Part shown: piece after piece, positions 44,397 to 52,665 of the stretch | How the letters are laid out: each line of letters opens with the position of its first letter | How positions within the stretch are numbered: position 1 is the first letter of the stretch | Assembly (NCBI RefSeq): GCF_012911895.1 | Contig: NZ_JAAXCV010000027.1 | Coordinates: 62,001-126,000, forward strand | Source: Bacillus sp. RO3 | Lineage (GTDB): Bacteria > Bacillota > Bacilli > Bacillales > Bacillaceae_B | Length of the DNA: 64,000 bases | Direction of reading: 5' to 3' | Program-made: the position numbers and the translations under genes | Notes under the pieces: generated by a model | Told to the model about the DNA's origin: nothing | What the model saw: the letters and a program-made list of their open reading frames with translations, nothing else | The model's database searches: none

Positions 44397-46367
44397 CTAT
44401 AAATACTCCTCAAACCAGTCCACAATCTCCTGCAATCTCGCTTCCCTGAGAGAAGGTTTTCCCGTCCTGGATAAATTATGGTTAGATTCCGGGAACCGAA
44501 CGAATCGCACATCTTTTTTCCGGCGCTTCAACGCAATGAATAGTTGCTCTGCCTGTTCCACCGGACAACGGTAGTCGTTTTCGCTGTGAAGAATCAACAG
44601 AGGGGTGTTCATATTCTTCACATAAGCAAGAGGTGAATGCTTCCAAAGGGTTTCAATATCATCAAGATCGCTCTGGATTTGCCATTCGGAGAAATAGTAG
44701 CCGATATCACTCACTCCGTAAAAGCTGATCCAGTTGCTGATGGACCGCTGGGTGACGGCAGCTTTAAACGTGTCGCTGTGGCCGATGATCCAGTTGGTCA
44801 TGAAGCCCCCATAGCTTCCCCCCGTCACACCAAGACGGGTTTCATCTATGAACGGATATTCCGTCAGTGCATAGTCCACTGCCGCCATAATATCTTCGTA
44901 GTCTCCCCCACCGTAATCTCCCCGGACTGCATTGACGAAATCCTGCCCATAACCGTGGCTTCCACGGGGGTTTACATATAAAACGGAGTAGCCTTTACTT
45001 GTAAGCACTTGGAATTCATGAAAGAACGTATTCCCATACATCGTATGGGGTCCCCCATGTATTTCAACCACAAGCGGGTATTTCTTTCCTGCCTCATCCC
45101 CTACAGGCTTCATGATCCAACCTTGCACGGGCCATCCTCCAGCCCCCCTGTACATAAATGACTGTGGAGAGGATAGCTCGCGACCCTTCAAGAAATCCCC
45201 ATTCAGGTTGGTTATCTTCGTCAGTTCTCCTGTGGGGACATGAAGCGTATACAGTTCCCCAGGTTCATTCGGCTTGCTCATGGCCACCAGCATCAATTGT
45301 CTCCCTGAATCAAGATCGAAACCATATACATGCTGCTCTTCCTGAAGCAGTGCAGGATAGATGGCTCCTTCGATGTGAGCATAGTACAGAACCGTGTTAC
45401 CTGCGTCTGATGCGAGGAAATAGAAGCTTTCATTATCCTTGGACCAGACGATTCCTGCTTGAGATGACCCTTGGATACTGTCGCTGTTGAGATAATCTCC
45501 CACTGGGACGTCCATACCATCAGTCAGGCAAATGGAGTGGCCTGTTTCCATATCATGCAGCCACACTTTATTGTGGGTCGCATTCTCAAATTCCCGTCCA
45601 TGGCCGATATAGGCAAGGTATTTCCCGTCAGGTGACCACCTTGCCTCGCCGTAATAACCGGATTGTTCATTCGTTTTCTTATATTCCTTCGTTTCAAGAT
45701 GAAAAGTATATAAATCAGACTGGAAGGAAAGATCCCTGTCTTCAGTTCTGTCTGCTGACAATGCGATCTGCTTTCCATCAGGAGACCAGGAATGCAGAGT
45801 GTAATCGTAGACATCATCCGTAATTCTCTTCACTTGCTTCGAAGACACATCGACTAGGACGATTTGGGAGTAACAATTGTCATCAAAGCCACGGTCATCA
45901 CTCTTATACTTCATGCTTGTCGTTATGAATGGCTTTAATTTCTCCTTATCACACTCCTTCTTTTCAAACGTCTCCCCTTGCCGCATCCTGATCGAGAAAG
46001 CGATCTGTTTACCACACGGAGACCAGACTGGATTCGTAACGCCTTTTGAATAATCAGTCAGCTGTTCTGCTTCCCCGCCATCACGGGGGATAACATAAAT
46101 CTGATTCACTCCTGAACGGTCCGATATAAAGGCAAGCATTCTTCCATCAGGTGACCACCTTGGAGAGGTAATCCTCTGTTCCCCGAACGTCCATTGACGA
46201 GTGGTCCGGTTTTTCAGATGGATGCTATGTAAGGATGAAACATATTCATTCTGTTCTTTACACATGATCGTCTGAATAAAAACGGCCTCATCTCCACTTG
46301 GAGATAATCTTGGATCGGACACTGCTCTTATTCTGTAAAGGTCCTGGATTTCAATTCCTTTCATCAT
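44397..46367 (-). CDS. S9 family prolyl oligopeptidase / acylaminoacyl peptidase (YuxL-like)
   Basis: The 656-residue protein has no signal peptide. An N-terminal WD40/Tol-B-like beta-propeller carries repeated SPDG-type blades (RWSPDGRMLAFISDR, VWSPCGKQIAFS, SWSPDGKQIALS, RWSPDGKYLAYIG). A C-terminal alpha/beta hydrolase has the nucleophile Ser in VTGGSYGGFMTNW, Asp in SENDYRCPVEQ and His in PESNHNLSRTGKP. It cleaves short peptides or blocked N-terminal residues in the cytosol. Length matches B. subtilis YuxL (657 aa), though that gene lies elsewhere in B. subtilis. RBS AAGGTGG precedes the start; either of the two first Met codons could be used. Confidence 0.9.
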   Translation of the reverse strand: MMKGIEIQDLYRIRAVSDPRLSPSGDEAVFIQTIMCKEQNEYVSSLHSIHLKNRTTRQWTFGEQRITSPRWSPDGRMLAFISDRSGVNQIYVIPRDGGEAEQLTDYSKGVTNPVWSPCGKQIAFSIRMRQGETFEKKECDKEKLKPFITTSMKYKSDDRGFDDNCYSQIVLVDVSSKQVKRITDDVYDYTLHSWSPDGKQIALSADRTEDRDLSFQSDLYTFHLETKEYKKTNEQSGYYGEARWSPDGKYLAYIGHGREFENATHNKVWLHDMETGHSICLTDGMDVPVGDYLNSDSIQGSSQAGIVWSKDNESFYFLASDAGNTVLYYAHIEGAIYPALLQEEQHVYGFDLDSGRQLMLVAMSKPNEPGELYTLHVPTGELTKITNLNGDFLKGRELSSPQSFMYRGAGGWPVQGWIMKPVGDEAGKKYPLVVEIHGGPHTMYGNTFFHEFQVLTSKGYSVLYVNPRGSHGYGQDFVNAVRGDYGGGDYEDIMAAVDYALTEYPFIDETRLGVTGGSYGGFMTNWIIGHSDTFKAAVTQRSISNWISFYGVSDIGYYFSEWQIQSDLDDIETLWKHSPLAYVKNMNTPLLILHSENDYRCPVEQAEQLFIALKRRKKDVRFVRFPESNHNLSRTGKPSLREARLQEIVDWFEEYL

Positions 46368-46571
46368 TTCCTGCCACCTTCCTCTCTTCTGTACACATTA
46401 TTATTTCTACATCTGAAATACTTTTTCCTCTTTGGATAAAATCACGCTTTCCCCATCATAATAGAAACAAATTCAGATTCTACAACTTTCCCTATTGAAA
46501 GTAAATTGAAATCCACGTAAAATAAATATACGAACATACGTTCTTGAAAGAAGAAAAGGAGGCGTCTTCAT

Positions 46572-46961
46572 ATGACACGTATTCCCGAGAACGACCGAAA
46601 TATATTAGAACAGGCGATCTATTTACCTATGGTGTTGACCATTCTGAATCGTGATCTGCAAGTCGTCGACAGCAGCCCATTTAAATTAAAACGTCCGTAT
46701 TTGGAAATGATTGAAGAGACGATGAAAGTGATCCAAGGAGAGCTCGCTCACGTCAAAAAGTACATGAGGACCAATAAGATGAAGGTGGAACGGATTCAAT
46801 CAGACGATGCCTTTACGATGTATATGTTTCTGTATAAAGGATATGAAGAGCACCATAACTACTTCAACCCTCGCCTTCGCAACCGTGTGGAGGATTTAAT
46901 GAGACATTACTTGTATCGAAGATTCCTCGAAACGAAATCGGATACAACAAAAGAAGCGTGA
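46572..46961 (+). CDS. yhjD: YhjD-like conserved protein
   Basis: The 129-residue soluble protein begins MTRIPENDRNILEQAIYLPMVLTILNRDL and contains GYEEHHNYFNPRLRNRVEDLM. RBS AAAAGGAGG lies upstream. It matches B. subtilis YhjD, which also lies between comK and yhjE. The family has no known function; the sequence is mostly helical and charged. Its stop nearly meets the comK stop from the other strand; a small shared hairpin (GCGTGA...TCACGC, 46956-46973) sits across both ends. Confidence 0.82.
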   Translation: MTRIPENDRNILEQAIYLPMVLTILNRDLQVVDSSPFKLKRPYLEMIEETMKVIQGELAHVKKYMRTNKMKVERIQSDDAFTMYMFLYKGYEEHHNYFNPRLRNRVEDLMRHYLYRRFLETKSDTTKEA

Positions 46962-46980
46962 TTCACGTCACGCATCGGCT
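46956..46980. terminator. Bidirectional hairpin between yhjD and comK
   Basis: GCGTGA (46956-46961) pairs with TCACGC (46968-46973) and spans both stop codons; outer AAAAG/CTTTT pairs extend it. Confidence 0.5.
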
Positions 46981-47537
46981 TTTGTGATATTACGATTAAG
47001 GTACAGCGTCCTTACTTTACTCGTTTCCCTTTGAATTTTTGCATTATACTTGTTTTCCATTTCTGACACTCTCTGTGTATAGGCAATACGCAGGTCAGAA
47101 GTACGAAGCATTTGATTCTCAAATGAACTGTAGGAAATTGGGACGATGCAGGACTCATTGTTTTGAAGAAAAACCTTGGTCGATCCATTTGTCGAGCGCT
47201 CATACCCACGGACGTGAGAATGGGATACCCAGGCACATTCTTGTTTGACAGGAGATGATGTCGGAAATAGATAGATGGACATCTGGGGATTCACCATGAT
47301 GGGAGCTTTGTAGATAATACCCGTTAATCTTTTGGTGCCTTCTTTCCTTCCTTCATAGGAGGAACCAAAGAATTCACAGCTCTTCTTTAAGATATCAAAC
47401 GGTTTAAATGGGGAGATTAACACGTCATCCACTTCTATGATTTTAGTAAAAGTCCTGGCACCGTACTCGATGGGCTGTAGAATCATTGTATGGGGATTCA
47501 CTTCATATTCTTCTATTATTCGAGATTTTTCTCTCAT
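46968..47537 (-). CDS. comK: Competence transcription factor ComK
   Basis: The start is ATG 47537 (MREKSRIIEEYEVNPHTMILQPI) behind GGAGGCGATG, giving 189 residues, the usual ComK size. Conserved stretches include YEVNPHTMI, SCEFFGSSYEGRKEGTKRLTGI, KAPIMVNPQMSIYLFPTSSP and CAWVSHSHVRGYE. ComK is the master activator of DNA-uptake genes and activates its own promoter by binding pairs of AT-boxes. The upstream 150 bp are strongly A/T-rich, consistent with such sites, but I could not place a confident K-box pair. Presence of the gene does not show that the strain is competent. Confidence 0.92.
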   Translation of the reverse strand: MREKSRIIEEYEVNPHTMILQPIEYGARTFTKIIEVDDVLISPFKPFDILKKSCEFFGSSYEGRKEGTKRLTGIIYKAPIMVNPQMSIYLFPTSSPVKQECAWVSHSHVRGYERSTNGSTKVFLQNNESCIVPISYSSFENQMLRTSDLRIAYTQRVSEMENKYNAKIQRETSKVRTLYLNRNITKADA

Positions 47538-47734
47538 TTCATCGCCTCCATTTACATTTTTCACCAAAATAATACCACAAATATCGAGGGTTGTCTTGTA
47601 TATTTTTAAAAATTCTGAAATTTAATCTGCGCCACCCCTTCCTAAATAAAAAATTATCAGAATATTTAATTTTTTGGTTGAATTTTTACTACTTACCCCA
47701 TATACTAATAAAAAGAATTCAGGGGTGACCGTAT

Positions 47735-47971
47735 ATGGAAAACAAAAAGTCCTATACAGAAATGATGAAAGCTTCTGCGATGAGCCGTAAGAAAGCCGCT
47801 GAGAGAAGCGTTATGGAGATCTATATCGACATGGTGCTGCATGAAAGCATTCTGACGACGCGTAAGACAAAACTCCTGACAGACATTGATGCCGCCCTGG
47901 ATAAAAAAAATAAACCTTTGTTCATGACATTAACGAAAGAATTAAAGGAACTGAATCAAAGCTACGGATGA
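47735..47971 (+). CDS. yhzC: IDEAL-domain protein YhzC
   Basis: The 78-residue protein begins MENKKSYTEMMKASAMSRKKAAERSV and ends with an IDEAL-type segment (LLTDIDAALDKKNKPLFMTLTKELKEL). The IDEAL domain is a small helical unit of unknown function found in bacilli. B. subtilis yhzC is next to comK in the same divergent arrangement. RBS GGGGTGACC lies upstream, and a terminator follows. Confidence 0.85.
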   Translation: MENKKSYTEMMKASAMSRKKAAERSVMEIYIDMVLHESILTTRKTKLLTDIDAALDKKNKPLFMTLTKELKELNQSYG

Positions 47972-47976
47972 TAAAC

Positions 47977-48015
47977 AATAGCTGACTCTATACACGGGTC
48001 AGCTATTCCTTTTTT
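47977..48015 (+). terminator. Terminator of yhzC
   Basis: AATAGCTGAC (47977-47986) and GTCAGCTATT (47998-48007) form a perfect 10-bp stem, then CCTTTTTT. Confidence 0.85.
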
Positions 48016-48107
48016 AATGGACGGGCCTTTGGTCCCTCTCCTTCATGAATTTCTTTCATTCAAACAGCAAATCCTATAGCTAACCTATAGATTCTGGAGC
48101 GTATTTA

Positions 48108-48773
48108 ATGATTCTGCTTATAAAAGGGCTTGTCCTGTACTTAATGACCATTGGAGCGATGCGACTGATGGGGAAATCCACCATCGTACAAATGACTCCC
48201 TATGACCTTGTGGCGATTATTATCGTGGGTACCATTGCATCCGAGCCACTCATCTCTACAGAATTCCTGCCAACCATGGCGGCTCTCGTCATTTTAGTGG
48301 GGCTCCATGTACTGTTCTCATTCTTGACACTAAGTCAATGGGGAAATCGATTCTTCCTGGGAGAACCCACATTGTTGATAAAAAATGGCGAGATTTTAGA
48401 GGACAACCTGGAGAAATCGAAAATCTCCCTCATTCAATTATCATCCATTCTACGTTCTCAAGGTTACCCCAAAATCTCTGATGTGGACTACGCAATGCTG
48501 GAGCCTATCGGGGAAGTCAGTGTCATCCCGAAGGTGGAAAACACCCCGGTTACCGTTCAGCACCTTGACCTCAAAATTGATGATGAAGGCCTGCCGATTT
48601 CAGTTATTGTGGATGGCAAACTGCAAATACGTAACCTGAAACTCCTTGGAAAATCCCAAGAGTGGCTGGAAACTCAACTAACCAATGCAGGGATTCAGTA
48701 TAAAGATGTGATTTTTGCTTATATGACAGAGAAAACCAAAAACCTGATTATCAGTAAACGAGAAAAAGCCTAA
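48108..48773 (+). CDS. DUF421 domain membrane protein (YetF family)
   Basis: The 221-residue protein has three N-terminal helices (MILLIKGLVLYLMTIGAMRLMGKSTI, LVAIIIVGTIASEPL, MAALVILVGLHVLFSFL) and a soluble DUF421/YetF domain with FFLGEPTLLIKNGEILEDNLEKSKIS and LRSQGYPKISDVDYAMLEPIGEVSVIPK. Family members (YetF, YdfS, YkjA) have been linked to spore or membrane functions in B. subtilis but the molecular role is not established. RBS TGGAG is a little distant. A short terminator overlaps its end. Confidence 0.87.
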   Translation: MILLIKGLVLYLMTIGAMRLMGKSTIVQMTPYDLVAIIIVGTIASEPLISTEFLPTMAALVILVGLHVLFSFLTLSQWGNRFFLGEPTLLIKNGEILEDNLEKSKISLIQLSSILRSQGYPKISDVDYAMLEPIGEVSVIPKVENTPVTVQHLDLKIDDEGLPISVIVDGKLQIRNLKLLGKSQEWLETQLTNAGIQYKDVIFAYMTEKTKNLIISKREKA

Positions 48774-48795
48774 TCACAATGGATAGGCTTTTTCT
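48763..48795 (+). terminator. Terminator of the DUF421 gene
   Basis: AAAAAGCCTA (48763-48772) and TAGGCTTTTT (48784-48793) form a perfect stem overlapping the stop codon. Confidence 0.8.
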
Positions 48796-48929
48796 TCTTA
48801 CTCATAAGACCTCTTTCATTCTTCGCAATCGGAAGAAATCCGTAACACAAGGCTTTGGAGAAGAGACCTTGCCTTCATGTCTTTGGTCGTCCGCATTCAT
48901 CTACGGCTCTTCAATCGACTACGACAAAT

Positions 48930-49262
48930 CTAATAGAACAGGCTTCCATAGGCTTCAATGGTTAAATATAATGCCACGGCAGTATAAACGAAAGCTGTCC
49001 AAAATGAGATGGAATAATAAAATCTTTTCTTCTTTTCCTTGATTAAATGCTGGCCCTTTTTGTAAAAGTAGCCATCTCCGTTTACATAGATGATGATAAG
49101 AGTAACTAATATCCCTATAATCAAAGACCACTCCATCATGGGCCTGCCTGTTTCAAGATAACTCAAAAAAGGTAATCCCACTAAAACTAAAATAGTAAAA
49201 CTGAACCGAATGAACAGCATCCACACTATTTGTTTCTCTATTTTCCCCATCCCCTGCCGCAT
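48930..49262 (-). CDS. Small hypothetical membrane protein
   Basis: The 110-residue ORF has about four hydrophobic segments (IVWMLFIRFSFTILVLVGLPFL, WSLIIGILVTLIIIYVN, YYSISFWTAFVYTAVALYLTIEAY) with a basic loop (KKGQHLIKEKKKR). It resembles the small DUF4181-type membrane proteins of bacilli, which have no known function. The start is uncertain: the first ATG lacks a ribosome site and the internal ATG (MGKIEKQ) has only a very close AGGGG. No operon partner. Confidence 0.55.
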   Translation of the reverse strand: MRQGMGKIEKQIVWMLFIRFSFTILVLVGLPFLSYLETGRPMMEWSLIIGILVTLIIIYVNGDGYFYKKGQHLIKEKKKRFYYSISFWTAFVYTAVALYLTIEAYGSLFY

Positions 49263-49312
49263 TTAATATACTTATATTACCATAAATTCCAAAAATTAAT
49301 TAAATGAATTAA

Positions 49313-49348
49313 AATCAAAAAAAACGACTTGCCCCATTCACAAGTCGT
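49313..49348 (-). terminator. Terminator of the M48 protease gene
   Basis: ACGACTTG (49324-49331) and CAAGTCGT (49341-49348) form a perfect 8-bp stem; read leftwards it ends in eight T. Confidence 0.85.
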
Positions 49349-49412
49349 CCTCCATATATTTCACACAAAAGGGGGAAGGCAAAGTCACTTCATATCTATT
49401 GGGGTTAGCCCA

Positions 49413-50690
49413 TCACTCTATTTCTTTTTCTTTCTCCACTTCATACTCTTCAAGCATCGTCAGTCTCTCCAGCATAGTAGGGTGTCCATAACGGAAAATC
49501 TTTACAAGCAGTGGAGGGTTCACCTGGGACAATCCTACCTTCGATAACTTTTGAAAAGATGTGATGGCTGCTTCTTTATCCCCTGTCATTTCGATCGCGT
49601 AACGGTCTGCCCTGGTTTCCTGATAGCGGGAAATCCAGTTGCTGAAGGGACTCACAGCGAACAAGAGCATGGATGTAATCAGTAAAAATAGAGGCAGTGA
49701 GCTCAAATTCGACACGCTGGATACCTTCAGGTCATCTTTATGGTTCGCTACAATGCCCCTCATTACCTTAGCTGTCAGGAATAGGCCAAAGAAGGAAAGG
49801 ACCAGATAGATGGCAATGCCTATATAAATATGTTTCTCCACATAATGAGCCATTTCGTGGGCCATAACAAACAGGATTTCATCATCCGTCAATTTTTCCA
49901 GGGTCGTATCCCAGAGAACAATTCGGGAGTTGGATCCTACCCCCGTCACATATGCATTGAGGGAATTCGTTTTCTCGGACATATCCACTTCAAATACATG
50001 ATCTGCAGGGATTTTCGCTTTATCGGCAAGGGAGAGAATTTGCTCTTCCAAAACCTTATCCTTCAATGGATAGAAGTCATTATACAAAGGGTCAATCAAC
50101 ACAGGCTGCACGAACATCATGAAAATCGTAAAGGGTACGGACAATGCCCATGCCGCCAGCCACCAGCGCTGCTTGAACCGCTTCATCAAACCATATAATA
50201 CCGATACGATGATGAACATGAGCAGATAATTCACCCAGAAATCCGTTACCTCGTCCTTCATCCACATAGAGAACGTCTGGGTGGAGATATTGTAACTCTT
50301 CGAAATGGTATACGACATATACTGGAGGGGAAAAATCGCAACAAAAGAAGCAATCGATAACCAGAACAAGTAGATGGCCGTTTGCAGGAAACCATTTTTC
50401 ACCGTTCCCCTTGCCCACTTTTCGAATACTCGGGATACCCCCAAGATCAGGATGAGGAAATAAAACAACCATTCAAAAGGAGTGGATAAGAAAAACAAGA
50501 GATTCTTGATTTTAGAGAAATCCTCACTCAACATGATCTCTTTATCATTCATAAAGGTGGAAGGATCTGCACTGCTGCCCTTGTACACGTCAGGCAAAGT
50601 AGAGTCCGCCAAAAAGAATAAATACACATATAAAAATAAGCCTAATAGCAAATAAGCCAGTATCGATCGAAATGCCCATTTTCCTACCAA
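49413..50690 (-). CDS. yhfN: M48 family (Ste24-type) membrane zinc metalloprotease, YhfN-like
   Basis: The start is set at TTG 50690 because GGGAGG lies seven bases upstream, giving 425 residues, close to B. subtilis YhfN. The frame extends to an ATG at 50744 that lacks a ribosome site. The protein has several helices, an extended N-terminal membrane region, and the zinc motif VMAHEMAHYVEKH (HExxH) with the downstream ligand Glu in QETRADRYAIEMTGD. Ste24-type proteases cleave membrane-associated or prenylated peptides; the bacterial substrate is unknown. It is monocistronic with a strong terminator. Confidence 0.88.
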   Translation of the reverse strand: MVGKWAFRSILAYLLLGLFLYVYLFFLADSTLPDVYKGSSADPSTFMNDKEIMLSEDFSKIKNLLFFLSTPFEWLFYFLILILGVSRVFEKWARGTVKNGFLQTAIYLFWLSIASFVAIFPLQYMSYTISKSYNISTQTFSMWMKDEVTDFWVNYLLMFIIVSVLYGLMKRFKQRWWLAAWALSVPFTIFMMFVQPVLIDPLYNDFYPLKDKVLEEQILSLADKAKIPADHVFEVDMSEKTNSLNAYVTGVGSNSRIVLWDTTLEKLTDDEILFVMAHEMAHYVEKHIYIGIAIYLVLSFFGLFLTAKVMRGIVANHKDDLKVSSVSNLSSLPLFLLITSMLLFAVSPFSNWISRYQETRADRYAIEMTGDKEAAITSFQKLSKVGLSQVNPPLLVKIFRYGHPTMLERLTMLEEYEVEKEKEIE

Positions 50691-50902
50691 CAAACTTCCT
50701 CCCTTCTTGTCCTCAATACTATATGTAATACCCTGTCCAAACATTTAGAACATAAACCCGCAAAAGCAAAGCTTTTACCATTTTTCCCCTTACCTTAGCG
50801 AAGGAATGACGTTTTGAGCATGAGGTACTGGTACTCAATCAACTTATATGGGGCAGTATTGTCACTGTAAAAAACCTTTCCTTATGACTACATTCAATCA
50901 AT

Positions 50903-50928
50903 AAAAGCCGCGATTCAAATCACGGCTT
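50903..50928 (-). terminator. Terminator of azlCD
   Basis: AAGCCGCGAT (about 50905-50914) faces ATCACGGCTT (50919-50928), one G-U pair; read leftwards it ends in TTTTATTG. It overlaps the azlD stop. Confidence 0.65.
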
Positions 50929-51238
50929 ACATCAAAAATACAGAATACAGGGACAAAACGGAAATCGCCCCGAGCACCACCAGGATGACATTGGCACCAA
51001 GAAAGGCAATGGCAAATGCGGCTGCCGTCCCGACTGCTCCAAACATAAGATTACCCTCTTGAATCAACAAGATGCTTGGAAAAATTAAAGCACCTAATAC
51101 GGCGAAAGGAACATTCTTTAGAACCCCTTGAAGGAATGGGGGCAGTTCTTTTCCTTTGAAGACGAGAAATGGGAGCATTCTTGGAATATACGTGACAACC
51201 GCCATACCGATGATCATCAAAACGATCGTGCTATTCAT
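50927..51238 (-). CDS. azlD: Branched-chain amino acid export subunit AzlD
   Basis: The 103-residue protein has about three helices (MNSTIVLMIIGMAVVTYIPRMLPFLVF, VPFAVLGALIFPSIL, VGTAAAFAIAFLGANVILVVLGAI). It contains the AzlD pattern YIPRMLPF and matches the small partner of the AzlCD exporter. It overlaps azlC by eight bases and forms one unit with it. In this family the complex exports branched-chain amino acids or analogues. Confidence 0.87.
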   Translation of the reverse strand: MNSTIVLMIIGMAVVTYIPRMLPFLVFKGKELPPFLQGVLKNVPFAVLGALIFPSILLIQEGNLMFGAVGTAAAFAIAFLGANVILVVLGAISVLSLYSVFLM

Positions 51239-51953
51239 ACGATTTTCCTCCCCCCTTCATCATGACAATCCACTCAACCATCAACGCTGAAACGATTGTA
51301 GCAGCAACGATCGACCAGCCGTTTGAAAGATTCGTTGTATAAAGAAGGATGCTGTTCAAAGCTCCTGCGACTAAAGCAAGAAAGGTAACTTTGACACTCT
51401 TTTTCATTGACGGTACGAGGAGTCCCACGAACATGGCGTAAAGAGCAATCGTCATGCTGGCTTGCAGAAATTCAGGAAGGATCTCTCCAATGAAGTATCC
51501 TACTCCCGAATTTACGACCCAGCTTCCATATGAAATAAGCATAACCCCTAAGGCAAACCCCGTTTTCACCTTACCATCTTTGACACTGATGACTGTGAAC
51601 GTTTCATCCGTAATGCCAAACGCATAAAAAAGCTTCTTGAACAACCGATCTTCTTCAAGCTTCTCACTGAGAGAAGCTGACATCAGAAAGTGACGGATGT
51701 TCACGATGAACGTCGTAAGGATAATTTCGATGATCCCCGTCCCTACTGCAATCAGACTCAATGATATGTATTGAGCGGCTCCCGCAAACACGAGCATGCT
51801 CATTAACAGCGTTTCGGTGACCGTGAGACCCGTGGTGCGTGCCAATAATCCAAAGGTCAACGCGACAGGCATATACCCTATGGCGATACTGAGTCCTCCC
51901 TGAAGGCCAAGGCGAAATTCACTTGCTTTTTTCGTGGAAAGAAGCGCCTCCAT
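51231..51953 (-). CDS. azlC: Branched-chain amino acid export permease AzlC
   Basis: The 240-residue membrane protein has GGLSIAIGYMPVALTFGLLARTTGL, VFAGAAQYISLSLIAVG and NIRHFLMSASLSEKL, all typical of AzlC. It pairs with AzlD, which overlaps its 3' end. It is transcribed away from an XRE-cupin regulator; the 100-bp shared intergenic region is A/T-rich and probably holds the operator. Export of leucine/isoleucine/valine analogues is the family role; the actual substrate is unverified. Confidence 0.87.
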   Translation of the reverse strand: MEALLSTKKASEFRLGLQGGLSIAIGYMPVALTFGLLARTTGLTVTETLLMSMLVFAGAAQYISLSLIAVGTGIIEIILTTFIVNIRHFLMSASLSEKLEEDRLFKKLFYAFGITDETFTVISVKDGKVKTGFALGVMLISYGSWVVNSGVGYFIGEILPEFLQASMTIALYAMFVGLLVPSMKKSVKVTFLALVAGALNSILLYTTNLSNGWSIVAATIVSALMVEWIVMMKGGGKSYE

Positions 51954-52055
51954 CCTCTCACATCCTTTATAATAGAAGTAGTGAACTATTTTAATATTTC
52001 AATAATTTATTATATTATACATATAGACGTTATAGTATACAAGAGGAGTTTTGAC

Positions 52056-52613
52056 ATGGAAAATTTCCGGATTCAAATTGGAGAGAATATTAGGAAGATC
52101 CGAAGGGAGCGCGGCTTCAGCCTTGAGCAGATGGCAGAGCGTACCGGTGTAAGCAAGGCGATGATCGGTCAGATTGAGCGTGGTGATTCGAATCCGACGG
52201 TCGCGATTCTATGGAAGATCGCCAATGGCTTGAAGGTATCCTTCTCTTCACTGATTGAAAAGCCAAGCAATCAAATATCCATCATTCACTATCAAGACGT
52301 TCAGCCTGTACTTGAGGATAACGGAAATTACATTGTTTATCCGATCTTCCCTTTCGATCCCCTGAAGAAATGGGAAAGCTATCGGGTGGAAATGAAGCCG
52401 CGCTGCTCGTATCGGAATGAAGGACATACGAAAGGTGTGGAGGAATACATCACGGTGCTGTATGGGAAGGTGGACCTTAAAATCGGTGAAGAAACCTATG
52501 AACTGACTGAAGGAAGTTCAATACGATTTGCCGCTGACTCAGGTCATGAATATGTAAATGATACGGAAGAAACAACTGTGTGCCAGATGGTTATTTATTA
52601 CGGCGGTGAATAA
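52056..52613 (+). CDS. XRE family regulator with C-terminal cupin domain
   Basis: The start is ATG 52056 (MENFRIQIGENIRKIRRERGF) behind GAGGAG, giving 185 residues. The N-terminal helix-turn-helix (about 8-62) includes FSLEQMAERTGVSKAMIGQIERGDSNPTVAILWKIA. The C-terminal cupin (about 105-180) includes GVEEYITVLYGKVDLKIGEE and HEYVNDTEE, a small-molecule-sensing barrel. The divergent orientation to azlCD suggests it controls that exporter in response to an amino acid or related metabolite. A strong terminator follows. Confidence 0.87.
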   Translation: MENFRIQIGENIRKIRRERGFSLEQMAERTGVSKAMIGQIERGDSNPTVAILWKIANGLKVSFSSLIEKPSNQISIIHYQDVQPVLEDNGNYIVYPIFPFDPLKKWESYRVEMKPRCSYRNEGHTKGVEEYITVLYGKVDLKIGEETYELTEGSSIRFAADSGHEYVNDTEETTVCQMVIYYGGE

Positions 52614-52619
52614 TAGTTA

Positions 52620-52651
52620 AAAACCTGCATGTTTGCCCACATGCAGGTTTT
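52620..52651. terminator. Bidirectional terminator between XRE-cupin and YeeE/YedE genes
   Basis: AAAACCTGCATGT and ACATGCAGGTTTT form a perfect 12-13-bp stem. It serves both convergent genes. Confidence 0.9.
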
Positions 52652-52665
52652 ATCAAACGATCAAG

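Noticed and set aside
47570-47720. ComK-box pair upstream of comK
   Set aside because: The region is very A/T-rich, but I could not find two clean AAAAN5TTTT boxes at an accepted spacing.
48779-49042. Plus-strand ORF of 87 codons after the DUF421 gene
   Set aside because: It begins within the terminator of DUF421, lacks a ribosome site and overlaps a membrane-protein gene on the other strand.
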